From Acidimicrobiales bacterium (GTDB lineage: Bacteria; Actinomycetota; Acidimicrobiia; Acidimicrobiales; RAAP-2), in the NCBI GenBank assembly GCA_025449805.1, contig JANWIR010000035.1, forward strand, positions 1 to 45,946: 45,946 nucleotides of DNA, in the 5' to 3' direction. Position numbers and translations under genes: made by a program. This document shows positions 16,329 to 23,705 of this stretch, one piece after another. Under the pieces are notes generated by a model. The model was not told the origin of the DNA and made no database searches. It was given only the letters and a program-made list of their open reading frames with translations. Position 1 is the first letter of the stretch, and each line of letters opens with the position of its first letter.

Positions 16329-17226
16329 GGACGTCGACGGCCATCACGAGAAAGAGGGCTGACAGGTACGTAATGGAGTAGTGAAAGAGCCGCATCGCCT
16401 CGGCGACGTCGGCGACGCCACTGCGCGCGTGGCGGTAGAGCAACAGGGCGTAGAAGGTGAAGACACCACCGAGCACCATTGAACTGACGGCGTAGATCCA
16501 GCCCAGGTGGGCGGACGGCCCAATGAGGACCGTGAGTGCCCACATCAAGACGGAGTAAATCAAGATCTCGAGCGTGGTGCGCCGAAGCGACGCCACCACG
16601 GGCATCATCGGCACGTTGGCCGCCTGGTAATCGTCGCGGTAGCGCACGGCGAGGGCCCAAAAGTGCGGGGGCGTCCAGATGAAGATGACCAAGAACAACA
16701 GCACCGGCGTCCAGCCCAACGAATTGGTCACGGCCGACCAACCAATCAAGACCGGCACGGCACCCGCGGCGCCGCCGATCACGATGTTCTGTTTGGAGCG
16801 GCGCTTCAAGATCAAGGTGTAGATCACGACGTAGAAGGCGGTGGCCGACATCGCGAGCCAGGCCGAGAGTTGGTTCACCCAGATCGCGAGGACCGCGAAC
16901 GCGACGATTTCGAGGGCGACCGCAAAGACGGTGGCCGCGCGTGGCGTCATGACGCCCGTGACCAGTGGACGTCGCTTCGTTCGCTCCATCACCGCGTCGA
17001 TATCGCGGTCGATCACCATGTTGAACGCGTTGGCCCCGCCCGCGGCGAGCGTGCCACCAATCAAGGTCGCCACGACGAGCCAGAGGCCGGGAATACCCTT
17101 GGCGGCGACCACCATTGTTGGAATCGTCGTCACCAGCAACAGTTCGATTATTCGCGGCTTGGTCAGCGCGACGTAGCCCTTGAGGACGTCGCGCGTCGAG
17201 ATTGAGGTTGGCGCCGTGATTGTCAC
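16312..17226 (-). CDS. ctaB: Protohaem IX farnesyltransferase (haem O synthase)
   Basis: This integral-membrane UbiA-family prenyltransferase of 304 residues converts haem B to haem O. The prenyl-diphosphate site NMVIDRDIDAVMERTKRRP (about residues 73-90) and a second loop region RYRDDYQAANVPMMP are visible, with about nine TM helices. The track ORF starts too far upstream. The GTG at 17226 (MTITAPTSIS) lies 7 nt after a minus-strand TAGACT -10. Transcribed divergently from ctaA, which performs the next step. Confidence 0.95.
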   Translation of the reverse strand: MTITAPTSISTRDVLKGYVALTKPRIIELLLVTTIPTMVVAAKGIPGLWLVVATLIGGTLAAGGANAFNMVIDRDIDAVMERTKRRPLVTGVMTPRAATVFAVALEIVAFAVLAIWVNQLSAWLAMSATAFYVVIYTLILKRRSKQNIVIGGAAGAVPVLIGWSAVTNSLGWTPVLLFLVIFIWTPPHFWALAVRYRDDYQAANVPMMPVVASLRRTTLEILIYSVLMWALTVLIGPSAHLGWIYAVSSMVLGGVFTFYALLLYRHARSGVADVAEAMRLFHYSITYLSALFLVMAVDVLVRYH

Positions 17227-17233
17227 TCGGGAC

Positions 17234-17262
17234 AGTCTAGGAGTCGGTACAGTCTCTAGGCT
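17234..17262. promoter_or_regulatory. Interlocked divergent leaderless promoters of ctaB and ctaA
   Basis: The minus-strand -10 TAGACT occupies 17234-17239 and ends 7 nt before ctaB. The plus-strand -10 TAGGCT occupies 17257-17262 and ends 6 nt before ctaA. They are separated by 17 nt, so each -10 lies where the other promoter's -35 would be. The start-to-start gap is only 42 bp. Confidence 0.6.
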
Positions 17263-17268
17263 AAGTGA

Positions 17269-18207
17269 GTGCCTCTCTCGAGTACCAGAAAAATAAGTGC
17301 GCCCACATTTCGCTGGTTCGCCTTCGCGTCGTTCCTCGCGATGATCGTCATTGTCCTGACCGGAGCGGCCGTTCGCCTCACCGGATCGGGTCTGGGGTGC
17401 CCCGACTGGCCCACCTGCTTTCAGCACCGTCTAAGTGGTTCGTGGAGCATTCACCCCCTCATTGAGTACTCCAACCGGGTCGTGACGATCGCCCTCGTGC
17501 TGGTCGCGATCGCGACGTTTCTGGCCTCGTTGGCGCGCGACGAACGTCGGCGCGATTTGACCTGGCTCTCCTTCTCGTTGATCTTGGGTGTCATCGGCGA
17601 CGCGGTCTTGGGTGGCTTCGTCGTCTACTCCAAACTGAACCCGTGGCTGGTCTCGACGCACCTGATTCTTTCGCTCGCCATGGTGAGCATCGGCGCGACG
17701 CTCTATCACCATTCCAAGTACGTCTACGGCCCCGGTACGCGCGCCGACGTGCGCGACCCCTACTTCAAGTTGCTCGCGCGCCTGTTGTGGATTCCCTTTT
17801 TCGTACTGGTCGCGACGGGCACCGCGACCACCGGATCGGGTCCGCACGCCGGTTCATTCTCCGGCCAGCTGATCGCGCGCCGACTTCCCTTCGCGCTCTC
17901 GTCGGCCGCCTGGGTGCACTCGCTCGCCGCGGTGCTGTTCATCGGGCTCGTCACCGGTCTGCTCGCCGCCATTTGGCGCAGCGCGGCGCCCACCGCCCTC
18001 AAAACGGGCGTACGGCGACTGGTGTACATCGCCCTCATTCAGGCCGCCATTGGCGCGACCCAGTACCTCACGCACTTACCCGCCTGGTTAGTCGAGCTCC
18101 ACGTCGCGGGCGCGGTCTCCTTGACGATCGGCGTCACCCAGTTCAATCTGCGCCAGTGCGCGCGCGACCGCGTGCCCGGTACGAAGCGCGAGCCCGTGGC
18201 GGCCTAG
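17269..18207 (+). CDS. ctaA: Haem A synthase (COX15/CtaA)
   Basis: The 312-residue polytopic protein has eight predicted TM helices in two four-helix halves. Haem-ligand histidines appear in STHLI, AWVHSLAAV and VELHVAGAV, with the EYSNR motif replacing the first His of many homologues. A Cys pair in the first extracytoplasmic loop (GLGCPDWPTC) is typical of type B/C CtaA. It oxidises haem O to haem A for aa3-type oxidases. The GTG start at 17269 is 6 nt after TAGGCT, so the mRNA is probably leaderless. Confidence 0.93.
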   Translation: MPLSSTRKISAPTFRWFAFASFLAMIVIVLTGAAVRLTGSGLGCPDWPTCFQHRLSGSWSIHPLIEYSNRVVTIALVLVAIATFLASLARDERRRDLTWLSFSLILGVIGDAVLGGFVVYSKLNPWLVSTHLILSLAMVSIGATLYHHSKYVYGPGTRADVRDPYFKLLARLLWIPFFVLVATGTATTGSGPHAGSFSGQLIARRLPFALSSAAWVHSLAAVLFIGLVTGLLAAIWRSAAPTALKTGVRRLVYIALIQAAIGATQYLTHLPAWLVELHVAGAVSLTIGVTQFNLRQCARDRVPGTKREPVAA

Positions 18208-18279
18208 AAAGGGTCCTTAGTCCCTAGTGCGGGGCGATCACCGTCGGCCAGAATCGTCACAGACCCCAGGGAGGGATAC

Positions 18280-18465
18280 GTGATGCACTGGTTCAACACC
18301 GTAGGCGCCTTGATAAACCTCGACCATCCGGGTCACTTCTTGCACTGGCACTTCATCGAGGTCAGCGTCGCCAACGCCGTGGTGATGATCGTGATGGTGG
18401 CGACCTTCGTCGTGGCGCTCCTCGCCCCCTTCCCCGGCCGCCGTAGCCGTAAGGAGAACCGATGA
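18280..18465 (+). CDS. Small single-span membrane protein preceding cytochrome b
   Basis: The 61-residue protein has one hydrophobic helix (about residues 30-52), His-rich sequence before it (DHPGHFLHWHFIE), and a basic C-terminus. A strong AGGGAGG lies just upstream. GTG 18280 and ATG 18283 are equivalent starts, with the ATG slightly better spaced. The stop overlaps the cytochrome b start (ATGA), so it belongs to that operon. I do not recognise the family; a small accessory subunit of the cytochrome b complex is the simplest inference. Confidence 0.7.
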   Translation: MMHWFNTVGALINLDHPGHFLHWHFIEVSVANAVVMIVMVATFVVALLAPFPGRRSRKENR

Positions 18466-19088
18466 CCACCGAGATCGATCGACAGTGGACGACGCGACTG
18501 CGCCGCCGCGCCGAGGGCAAGCTCCCCCCGGAAAAACTCCTCCCCGACACCCAACCCTCGTACGTGTCGTCGTGGATCTACGTCTTTGGCGTCACCACGA
18601 TGGCCGCGCTCTGTATGGTCATCGCGACGGGTTGCGTGCTGGCGATCTTTGGCCCCCAGTGGTGGCACACGTCGAGCGTGGGGCACTTCGTCAACTCCCT
18701 GCACCTTTGGGCCGTGGAAATCTTCTTTTTCGCGATGGTCATTCACCTCTGGGGCAAGTTCTTCATGGCCTCGTGGCGCGGGGGCCGCACCCTCACCTGG
18801 ATGACCGGCGTCGTGACCTTTCTCGCGTCAATTGCGGCGGGTTTCACCGGTTACGCCAGTCAGAGCAACTTCGACTCGCAGTGGATCACGACCCAAGCCA
18901 AGGACGGTATTAACGCCAGTGGGGCCGGCTCGTTTTTCAACGTGTTGAACCTGGGCCAAATGCTGATGTGGCACATCGTGCTCTTGCCGCTCGTCGCGGT
19001 ACTGCTCACCGTGCTGCACGTACTCATGGTGCGCGTCAAGGGTGTCGTGCCGCCCTTCAGTGATGAAACGACGGAGGTGGCGCGATGA
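18462..19088 (+). CDS. Cytochrome b6-type (N-terminal cytochrome b domain) protein
   Basis: The 208-residue protein has four TM helices carrying two bis-His haem b sites. The first partner histidines (SLHLW, MWHIV) and second partners (VIHLW, VLHVL) give spacings of 13 and 14 residues, the b6-type pattern. No C-terminal cytochrome b domain is fused to it. It likely oxidises menaquinol and passes electrons through haems bL/bH. Start ATG 18462 has ribosome binding site AAGGAGAA. Operon with a small TM protein before and an unusual partner after; no Rieske protein or cytochrome c is in the window. Confidence 0.9.
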   Translation: MTTEIDRQWTTRLRRRAEGKLPPEKLLPDTQPSYVSSWIYVFGVTTMAALCMVIATGCVLAIFGPQWWHTSSVGHFVNSLHLWAVEIFFFAMVIHLWGKFFMASWRGGRTLTWMTGVVTFLASIAAGFTGYASQSNFDSQWITTQAKDGINASGAGSFFNVLNLGQMLMWHIVLLPLVAVLLTVLHVLMVRVKGVVPPFSDETTEVAR

Positions 19089-20026
19089 CCAAGGCCTTTC
19101 GCCCCGACGTTGACGCGCCCGAATGGAAGGGCGGTTACGCCCCCTACGACATTCTCAAAGAAGGCACCATCGCCCTCGTGGTCGTGGCGTTACTGACAAT
19201 TGCGCTCGCGTTGATTTTCAGTTCGCCCGACGAGCACGCCGTCACCATCAAATCGTGGTCCAACGCGACCCCGGTCGACTTTGCCCAGACGGCCTTGAGT
19301 GAACTCAACGGCACCTCGGGCACCGCACAGTACGGCGCGCCCTACAACACCGCGAGTGAGGGTCAAAAGCTTGGCCCACTCGCGCTGGCCAAGTGGGCGG
19401 GCGCGCGTATTCCCGTCAACACGGTGCGCGACTTCGTGATTGACCCCCTTAGGGCCCTCCCCGATCAGCCCCCCCTCACGCAGGGACTCGCGACGTGGCG
19501 TAGTGCCTCCGACGCCACGCGTACGAACTGGGTCGCCCACTACACCAAGGCCGCGAGTCAGATGACCTACGCCAACGGTCAGGTGGTCGTCTCGACCACC
19601 AACGCCGGTCCCGTGCCGCTCTTCATCAACGACCTGACGATGATGGCGCGCAGCGGCGCGCTCGACCAGGCGCTGGTCACCCAACACGGGTTCTACACGA
19701 CCGATTACACGAAACCGTTGCTCTTTCTCTCCGACGGCTCGTACCTCAAGAACCTGGCGCAAAAGGATCATTTGCTCGGCACCCAGTGGGGCATGATGAA
19801 CGAGACGGGCAGCTATCCCGGTCAGGCGTGGCTGTGGCTCTACACCTTTTGGTACCAGGTGACGCCCTTTTCCACCAGTGCCAACGCGGACGTGCAGGTC
19901 TGGGGACTCATGATGTTGCTCTCGGTGATCTTGCTCTTCGTGCCCTTTATTCCGGGCCTGCGATCCATTCCGCGCAAGTCCCGCGTGTACCGACTCATCT
20001 GGCGAGAGCACTACCGAAATCTCTAG
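19085..20026 (+). CDS. Cytochrome b partner protein: two terminal TM helices enclosing an extracytoplasmic domain
   Basis: The 313-residue protein has an N-terminal helix (about residues 27-47), about 220 mostly hydrophilic residues, a second hydrophobic stretch near 265-293, and a basic C-terminus FIPGLRSIPRKSRVYRLIW resembling the tail of cytochrome b subunit-IV-like proteins. No haem-binding CxxCH is present. It starts with ATG overlapping the cytochrome b stop (ATGA) after GGAGGTGG, so stoichiometric expression is expected. It probably replaces the C-terminal cytochrome b domain with a novel extracytoplasmic module (inference). I cannot assign a named family with confidence. Confidence 0.7.
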   Translation: MTKAFRPDVDAPEWKGGYAPYDILKEGTIALVVVALLTIALALIFSSPDEHAVTIKSWSNATPVDFAQTALSELNGTSGTAQYGAPYNTASEGQKLGPLALAKWAGARIPVNTVRDFVIDPLRALPDQPPLTQGLATWRSASDATRTNWVAHYTKAASQMTYANGQVVVSTTNAGPVPLFINDLTMMARSGALDQALVTQHGFYTTDYTKPLLFLSDGSYLKNLAQKDHLLGTQWGMMNETGSYPGQAWLWLYTFWYQVTPFSTSANADVQVWGLMMLLSVILLFVPFIPGLRSIPRKSRVYRLIWREHYRNL

Positions 20027-20031
20027 TTACG

Positions 20032-20104
20032 TGGAGACGATGGGTCTCGAACCCACGACCTCAGGCTTGCAAAGCCCGCGCTCTACCAACTGAGCTACGT
20101 CCCC
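20032..20104 (-). tRNA. tRNA-Ala(TGC)
   Basis: The minus-strand cloverleaf has acceptor stem GGGGACG/CGTCTCC (one G-U pair), anticodon loop TTTGCAA (anticodon TGC) and T arm GGGTTCGAGACCC. CCA is not encoded. It ends 5 nt from the convergent cytochrome b partner gene. Confidence 0.97.
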
Positions 20105-20116
20105 GAAAGAAGTACC

Positions 20117-20122
20117 AATCTA
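20117..20122 (-). promoter_or_regulatory. -10 element of tRNA-Ala, overlapping the ctaG stop codon
   Basis: The minus strand reads TAGATTGGTAC 12 nt before the tRNA 5' end. Its TAG is the stop codon of the ctaG-like gene. The same 11-mer precedes tRNA-Ile. Confidence 0.55.
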
Positions 20123-20965
20123 CTCCCCACCTGGCGGCGGCGACGAACGGGCGCGGGCGCGATGACGACGACGCTCGGCGCGCAACAGTTCGCGCTCGAC
20201 GTCGGCCCAGTGCAGCGGTGAGGACTCCAGGTCCACACCGCGCTGATCAGCGCGGGAGAAGATGACGAACGCGACGATCCACATCGGGAGGTACGCCCCC
20301 AATTTCGCCACGAATCCCGCTACCTGTTGATCGGCCAGCGGTGAGAGATGCACGAAGCGTTGCTGGAAGTGCAGCACCGGGTAGAGCGGGCGTGTCGCGA
20401 AGATCCAAACCAACGACAGGCTCGTCACGACGAGGGCCGCGATGAACACGTAGGCGGCTCGGGCGACCTCACTAAGTCGACGCGCGCCGGGCACCAGACC
20501 AAGCGCCGGGAGCCACAAAATCACGCCGAGCGCGACGACGCCCACGATGATGAGATCCCTCGCCCACAGCGATCGCGCACCCCAATCAACGACGGGCACC
20601 GACAGCGTCATCGTGCCCACGATCGTCACGAGCACGAGGGCCGGCACGGGACGCACCAGTCGTCGGGCGACCGCGTCCACCACGGCGGGCCGCGTTACCG
20701 CGACCCACGTTGCGGTCGGGGCGGCCAGCATCATGAGTGGCGCCACCACCAACATCAAGACGAGTCGCTGCAACGTGGCGACGCTGAGTGAGACGCTCGC
20801 CGCGAGGTCGCCGACCGGCCACAACGTGACCGCGGCGAAGGCGGCGACCGCCAGACTCCCGAGCCGTCGTTCGCGCGCCGTCGTCGAGACGCGCACGATA
20901 CTCACGAGGCCCGCGACGATGGCGACGAGAGCAAGCACGTGCAGGTGAAAGGGAAGCGCCGCCAC
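20120..20965 (-). CDS. ctaG: CtaG-type cytochrome c oxidase assembly factor
   Basis: The 281-residue polytopic protein has about seven TM helices and matches the caa3-type CtaG family. Features include FHLHVLALVAIV at the start, a Pro/Met-rich LMMLAAPTATW segment, and a loop with RFVHLSPLADQQVAGF carrying conserved His/Asp residues. Family members are required for copper-site assembly of cytochrome c oxidase. The GTG at 20965 is 6 nt downstream of a TACCGT -10, so the message is probably leaderless. Located within a haem A/oxidase assembly neighbourhood. Confidence 0.85.
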   Translation of the reverse strand: MAALPFHLHVLALVAIVAGLVSIVRVSTTARERRLGSLAVAAFAAVTLWPVGDLAASVSLSVATLQRLVLMLVVAPLMMLAAPTATWVAVTRPAVVDAVARRLVRPVPALVLVTIVGTMTLSVPVVDWGARSLWARDLIIVGVVALGVILWLPALGLVPGARRLSEVARAAYVFIAALVVTSLSLVWIFATRPLYPVLHFQQRFVHLSPLADQQVAGFVAKLGAYLPMWIVAFVIFSRADQRGVDLESSPLHWADVERELLRAERRRHRARARSSPPPGGE

Positions 20966-20971
20966 CCGGTC

Positions 20972-20977
20972 ACGGTA
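20972..20977 (-). promoter_or_regulatory. -10 element of leaderless ctaG-like gene
   Basis: TACCGT on the minus strand ends 6 nt before the GTG at 20965. Confidence 0.45.
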
Positions 20978-20992
20978 CCGGCGAGACGCCAG

Positions 20993-21598
20993 CTACGCCA
21001 ACGACGCCTCGCGTCCCTGGCGCCACCGAGGTCCCACCCGCGTCACGATCATTAGGGCCAAAATCGAATCCATCACCATCACGCAGCCCGGGAACAGCAC
21101 CCCGGCTGACGTGAAGGCGCGCAACGTCAACAACGTGATCAGGCAGTTGAGTGCTCCGAGTGCGAAGACGCGCGGCGACTCAGACTCCGGCGCGACCCAG
21201 GATTTTCGTAGCGTCGGTAACGCCGCAATCTGATCAGCGGCGACAAAAGTGAGCAGCGCCAGCGTCGCTTGATGCACGAAGAACCACGCGACGAGTCCGA
21301 GCAGCGAGACCACCCCGCAAGCGACGTCAAAGGGGCCGATGGACCAAACGCCGTGGGGATTGCGAAAGGAGGCGACCACCACCACAATCGGTACGAGGCC
21401 GAGCATCAACGTCATAAGTGCGGCGAGACCAACGTGTTGTTGCACCTCGTTGACCGCCGCGAGGATGCCCTCAACGCCCCACAGCGACCAGGTCACGCGA
21501 TTAGGTCGCGTCGAACCGCGCAACGTGTCGACGACGTAGCCGAACGCGCCGAGCGCCGCGAGTGCGGCGGCGAGGTAGACGAAGCGAGGATCGAGCAC
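20993..21598 (-). CDS. Uncharacterised polytopic membrane protein, PQ-loop-like
   Basis: The 201-residue protein has about seven hydrophobic helices. An early segment, STRPNRVTWSLWGVEG, resembles the Pro-containing helix of PQ-loop/SWEET-like membrane proteins. No catalytic motif is seen. GTG start at 21598 with CAGACT ending 6 nt upstream on the minus strand. Divergent from the thioesterase gene. Function unknown. Confidence 0.7.
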   Translation of the reverse strand: MLDPRFVYLAAALAALGAFGYVVDTLRGSTRPNRVTWSLWGVEGILAAVNEVQQHVGLAALMTLMLGLVPIVVVVASFRNPHGVWSIGPFDVACGVVSLLGLVAWFFVHQATLALLTFVAADQIAALPTLRKSWVAPESESPRVFALGALNCLITLLTLRAFTSAGVLFPGCVMVMDSILALMIVTRVGPRWRQGREASLA

Positions 21599-21604
21599 CG
21601 ACCC

Positions 21605-21610
21605 AGTCTG
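21605..21610 (-). promoter_or_regulatory. -10-like element for the PQ-loop-like gene
   Basis: CAGACT (one mismatch to TAGACT) ends 6 nt before the GTG at 21598. Confidence 0.35.
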
Positions 21611-21641
21611 GCCGTTGACGCACGCCCCGCGGTGCCTTGGC

Positions 21642-21647
21642 TAACCT
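21642..21647 (+). promoter_or_regulatory. -10 element of leaderless thioesterase gene
   Basis: TAACCT ends 8 nt before the GTG at 21656. Confidence 0.4.
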
Positions 21648-21655
21648 CACTGGTC

Positions 21656-22459
21656 GTGCAGGTCCGCGACTTCCTCGGGATGACGCGCGTCGACGAACGC
21701 ACCTGGCGTTTTAGCGTCACCGAGCGTCTGATTACCCCCGGTCAATTCCTCTTCGGTGGCTGCGGCCTCGCGTCGGGCCTCGTCGCCCTCGAAGAGGCCA
21801 GCGAGCGCCCTACTATCTGGGCCACCGCGCAGTACCTCTCGTACGCACCCTTGGGCGCAACCGTTGACGTCGTGACCGACCTCGCCGTCGTGGGCGGACA
21901 CGTCACGCAGGCGCGCGCGACGACCTTCGTGGGCGACCGAGAGATCTTGACGGTGAACGGCTCGTTCGGTACCGGCGTTCTTAGTGCGCCCACGGCGTGG
22001 GTGACGATGCCCGAGGTCGCCGCGCCCCTGGCGTGTCCCAAGCGCGTCATGCCGCGACGATTCACGAACTCCATCTTCGACCACGTCGAGACGCGTATCG
22101 CCATGGGTCGATCCTTTGAGCAACTCGACGGCACACCCGGCTCACCAATCTCCGCGCTGTGGGCACGGGTGCCGGGTCACCTGACCCCCTCCGCCGCCAC
22201 GCTCGCCATTTTCGGCGATTACGTGTCGGGCGGGGCTACCCAGCCCCTGGGCCGTAACACCATGGGCCGTAGCCTGGATAACTCCATTCGCGTCGCGTCC
22301 TTAGTGCCCAGCGAATGGGTGCTCTGTGAAATCCGGATGCACGCGCTGCACGGTGGATTCGCGCAAGGCACCGCCTTCTTGTGGAGCGAATCGGGCACGC
22401 TGCTCGCGACCGCCTCGCAGTCCATCGCGGCCAAGTTCTGGGAGGAGCCGTCCGCCTGA
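21656..22459 (+). CDS. Double-hotdog acyl-CoA thioesterase (TesB-like)
   Basis: The 267-residue protein has two hotdog-like halves. The N-terminal half contains GQFLFGGCGLASGLVALEEA, the turn-plus-central-helix pattern of TesB-like acyl-CoA thioesterases. The C-terminal half has SLDNSIRVASLVPSEWVLCE and a HGGFAQGTAFLWSESG strand pair typical of this superfamily. It is expected to hydrolyse acyl-CoAs in the cytosol. The track ORF begins 129 codons too early; GTG 21656 (MQVRDFLGMT) is supported by a TAACCT -10 at 8 nt. Monocistronic, directly before tRNA-Ile. Confidence 0.82.
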   Translation: MQVRDFLGMTRVDERTWRFSVTERLITPGQFLFGGCGLASGLVALEEASERPTIWATAQYLSYAPLGATVDVVTDLAVVGGHVTQARATTFVGDREILTVNGSFGTGVLSAPTAWVTMPEVAAPLACPKRVMPRRFTNSIFDHVETRIAMGRSFEQLDGTPGSPISALWARVPGHLTPSAATLAIFGDYVSGGATQPLGRNTMGRSLDNSIRVASLVPSEWVLCEIRMHALHGGFAQGTAFLWSESGTLLATASQSIAAKFWEEPSA

Positions 22460-22477
22460 GCCCTCGAGAGCCTGGTG

Positions 22478-22483
22478 TAGATT
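22478..22483 (+). promoter_or_regulatory. -10 element of tRNA-Ile
   Basis: TAGATTGGTAC begins 17 nt before the tRNA 5' end, identical over 11 nt to the tRNA-Ala promoter segment. Confidence 0.55.
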
Positions 22484-22494
22484 GGTACCCCTGC

Positions 22495-22571
22495 GGGGCT
22501 ATAGCTCAGTCGGTTAGAGCGCGTCACTGATAATGACGAGGTCGTAAGTTCGATTCTTACTAGCCCCACCA
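22495..22571 (+). tRNA. tRNA-Ile(GAT), CCA encoded
   Basis: The cloverleaf has acceptor stem GGGGCTA/TAGCCCC, anticodon stem CGTCA/TGACG with loop CTGATAA (anticodon GAT), T arm AGTTCGATTCT and encoded ACCA. It lies at the left boundary of the liv catabolic region. Confidence 0.97.
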
Positions 22572-22864
22572 TGCGGTAATCCGCGAAGGAAACCGCACGA
22601 TAACGAAGTGCGACGGCTCATTCTTTTAGGGAAATCGGCCCCGACGCGTGGTGCGCTGCGGTTGGTTGCCTCGCCCAACGACCGAGCTTCGCTTGGTCAT
22701 CGGAGCAGTTCTGCGACGCTGTAGGCGCAACCGACGAAAGGCGAACACCGCGGCCATCGACGTCCAACTGCCCGTCCTCATGCACCTCGAAGCTATCGGC
22801 GAGGGCGCCCCGGGGACATGAGAACTCCTGTGCGCGTCCGATCGTTGACGAACAACGTTCCTGG
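22572..22864. other. Intergenic stretch between tRNA-Ile and the crotonase gene
   Basis: No supportable gene. A minus-strand frame is open through 22618-22864 and includes a protein-like stretch (SFEVHEDGQLDVDGRGV), but it has no start of its own and may be a degraded remnant. A weak hairpin (TGCGGT...ACCGCA, 22572-22597) follows the tRNA and could aid termination. Confidence 0.3.
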
Positions 22865-23569
22865 TTAGGTACGACGCCGAGCGAGCGATCCGAGCACCAG
22901 GCGATCGCGGGCAAACGTGTTGGACTGGTCGGCGTCCAGCGTCGCGAAGATTCGCAGCATTTCCTTGATCTCACGATGGACACGAGGCTGATACTGCAGG
23001 AGCGTCGCCACCACGTCGTCGACGCGAGCCGAGAGTTCTGCCGCGGGAACTGCCTGGTTGACCAGACCAACCGCCTGGGCCTCGTCGCCTGAAATGGCTC
23101 GACCCGTCGCGGTCAACCAGAAGGCGTTTCGCCGTCCCACCATTGGCGTCAACCAGGCAAGCACGAGTGACGGGGCGAGATCGATGGTGACCTCGGGGAA
23201 CGAAAGTTGCGCGTCCGAGGCAACGAGCGCGACGTCACACAACGCGGCGAGTCCAGTGCCGAAGCCCGCGGCGTCGCCGCCGACTTCCGCCACGGTCACG
23301 AGCGAGGTCTTGACCAAAGCCTCATTGAGTCCGAGCAGTGCTCGCACCTCCGCGTGCAAGTCCTCGACACTCTCGGCGGGGCGCTCACGACCTCGGCAGA
23401 AAACACCCCCGCTACCCGAAAGGCGTAACACGTGTGCGCCCTCGGGCGGATTCGTGAGCAGCGTCGTGAGACGCACGCACATTTCGACGGTGAAGAGGTT
23501 TCCCGGTGGGCGCGAAATTTGCACCCGTACCAACGCACCTTCTTCATGAATAACTAGGTCCTCATTCAC
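22865..23569 (-). CDS. Enoyl-CoA hydratase/isomerase (crotonase) family protein
   Basis: This crotonase-fold protein of 234 residues has oxyanion-hole segments around GSGGVFCRGRERP and VGGDAAGFGTGLAALCD. The second contains Gly where classical hydratases carry the first catalytic Glu (GGGCEL). The second Glu is kept in SFPEVTIDLAP. Hydration is therefore uncertain; isomerase, hydrolase or other crotonase chemistry is possible. Start: AAGGAG at 23580-23585 is correctly spaced (8 nt) for the GTG at 23569; the track GTG at 23578 abuts the ribosome binding site. Last gene of the liv-mmsA operon, so it probably acts in the same acyl-CoA pathway. Confidence 0.83.
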   Translation of the reverse strand: MNEDLVIHEEGALVRVQISRPPGNLFTVEMCVRLTTLLTNPPEGAHVLRLSGSGGVFCRGRERPAESVEDLHAEVRALLGLNEALVKTSLVTVAEVGGDAAGFGTGLAALCDVALVASDAQLSFPEVTIDLAPSLVLAWLTPMVGRRNAFWLTATGRAISGDEAQAVGLVNQAVPAAELSARVDDVVATLLQYQPRVHREIKEMLRIFATLDADQSNTFARDRLVLGSLARRRT

Positions 23570-23705
23570 GACAGTCACTCCTTATCGTCTCAAGCCGAAG
23601 TCCGGCGTACCGGTAGCGAAAATCTCTCCGTGTTGACCTTGGTCCACAAAATCGCGGCGCCGACCACGGGCGTGGTCATCAACGTAACGCGGGTCATCCG
23701 CGCGA

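Noticed and set aside
16507-17205. Plus-strand 232-codon ORF antisense to ctaB
   Set aside because: It consists of His/Arg/Gly-rich low-complexity residues and lies entirely within ctaB.
22219-22572. Minus-strand 117-codon ORF over tRNA-Ile beginning MVGLVRIELTTSSL
   Set aside because: This is the reverse reading of a tRNA plus antisense of the thioesterase gene, a common spurious annotation.
22618-23070. Minus-strand 150-codon ORF
   Set aside because: Its first half is out-of-frame sequence of the crotonase gene. The remainder is open but lacks a start, so it is only noted as an unexplained stretch.
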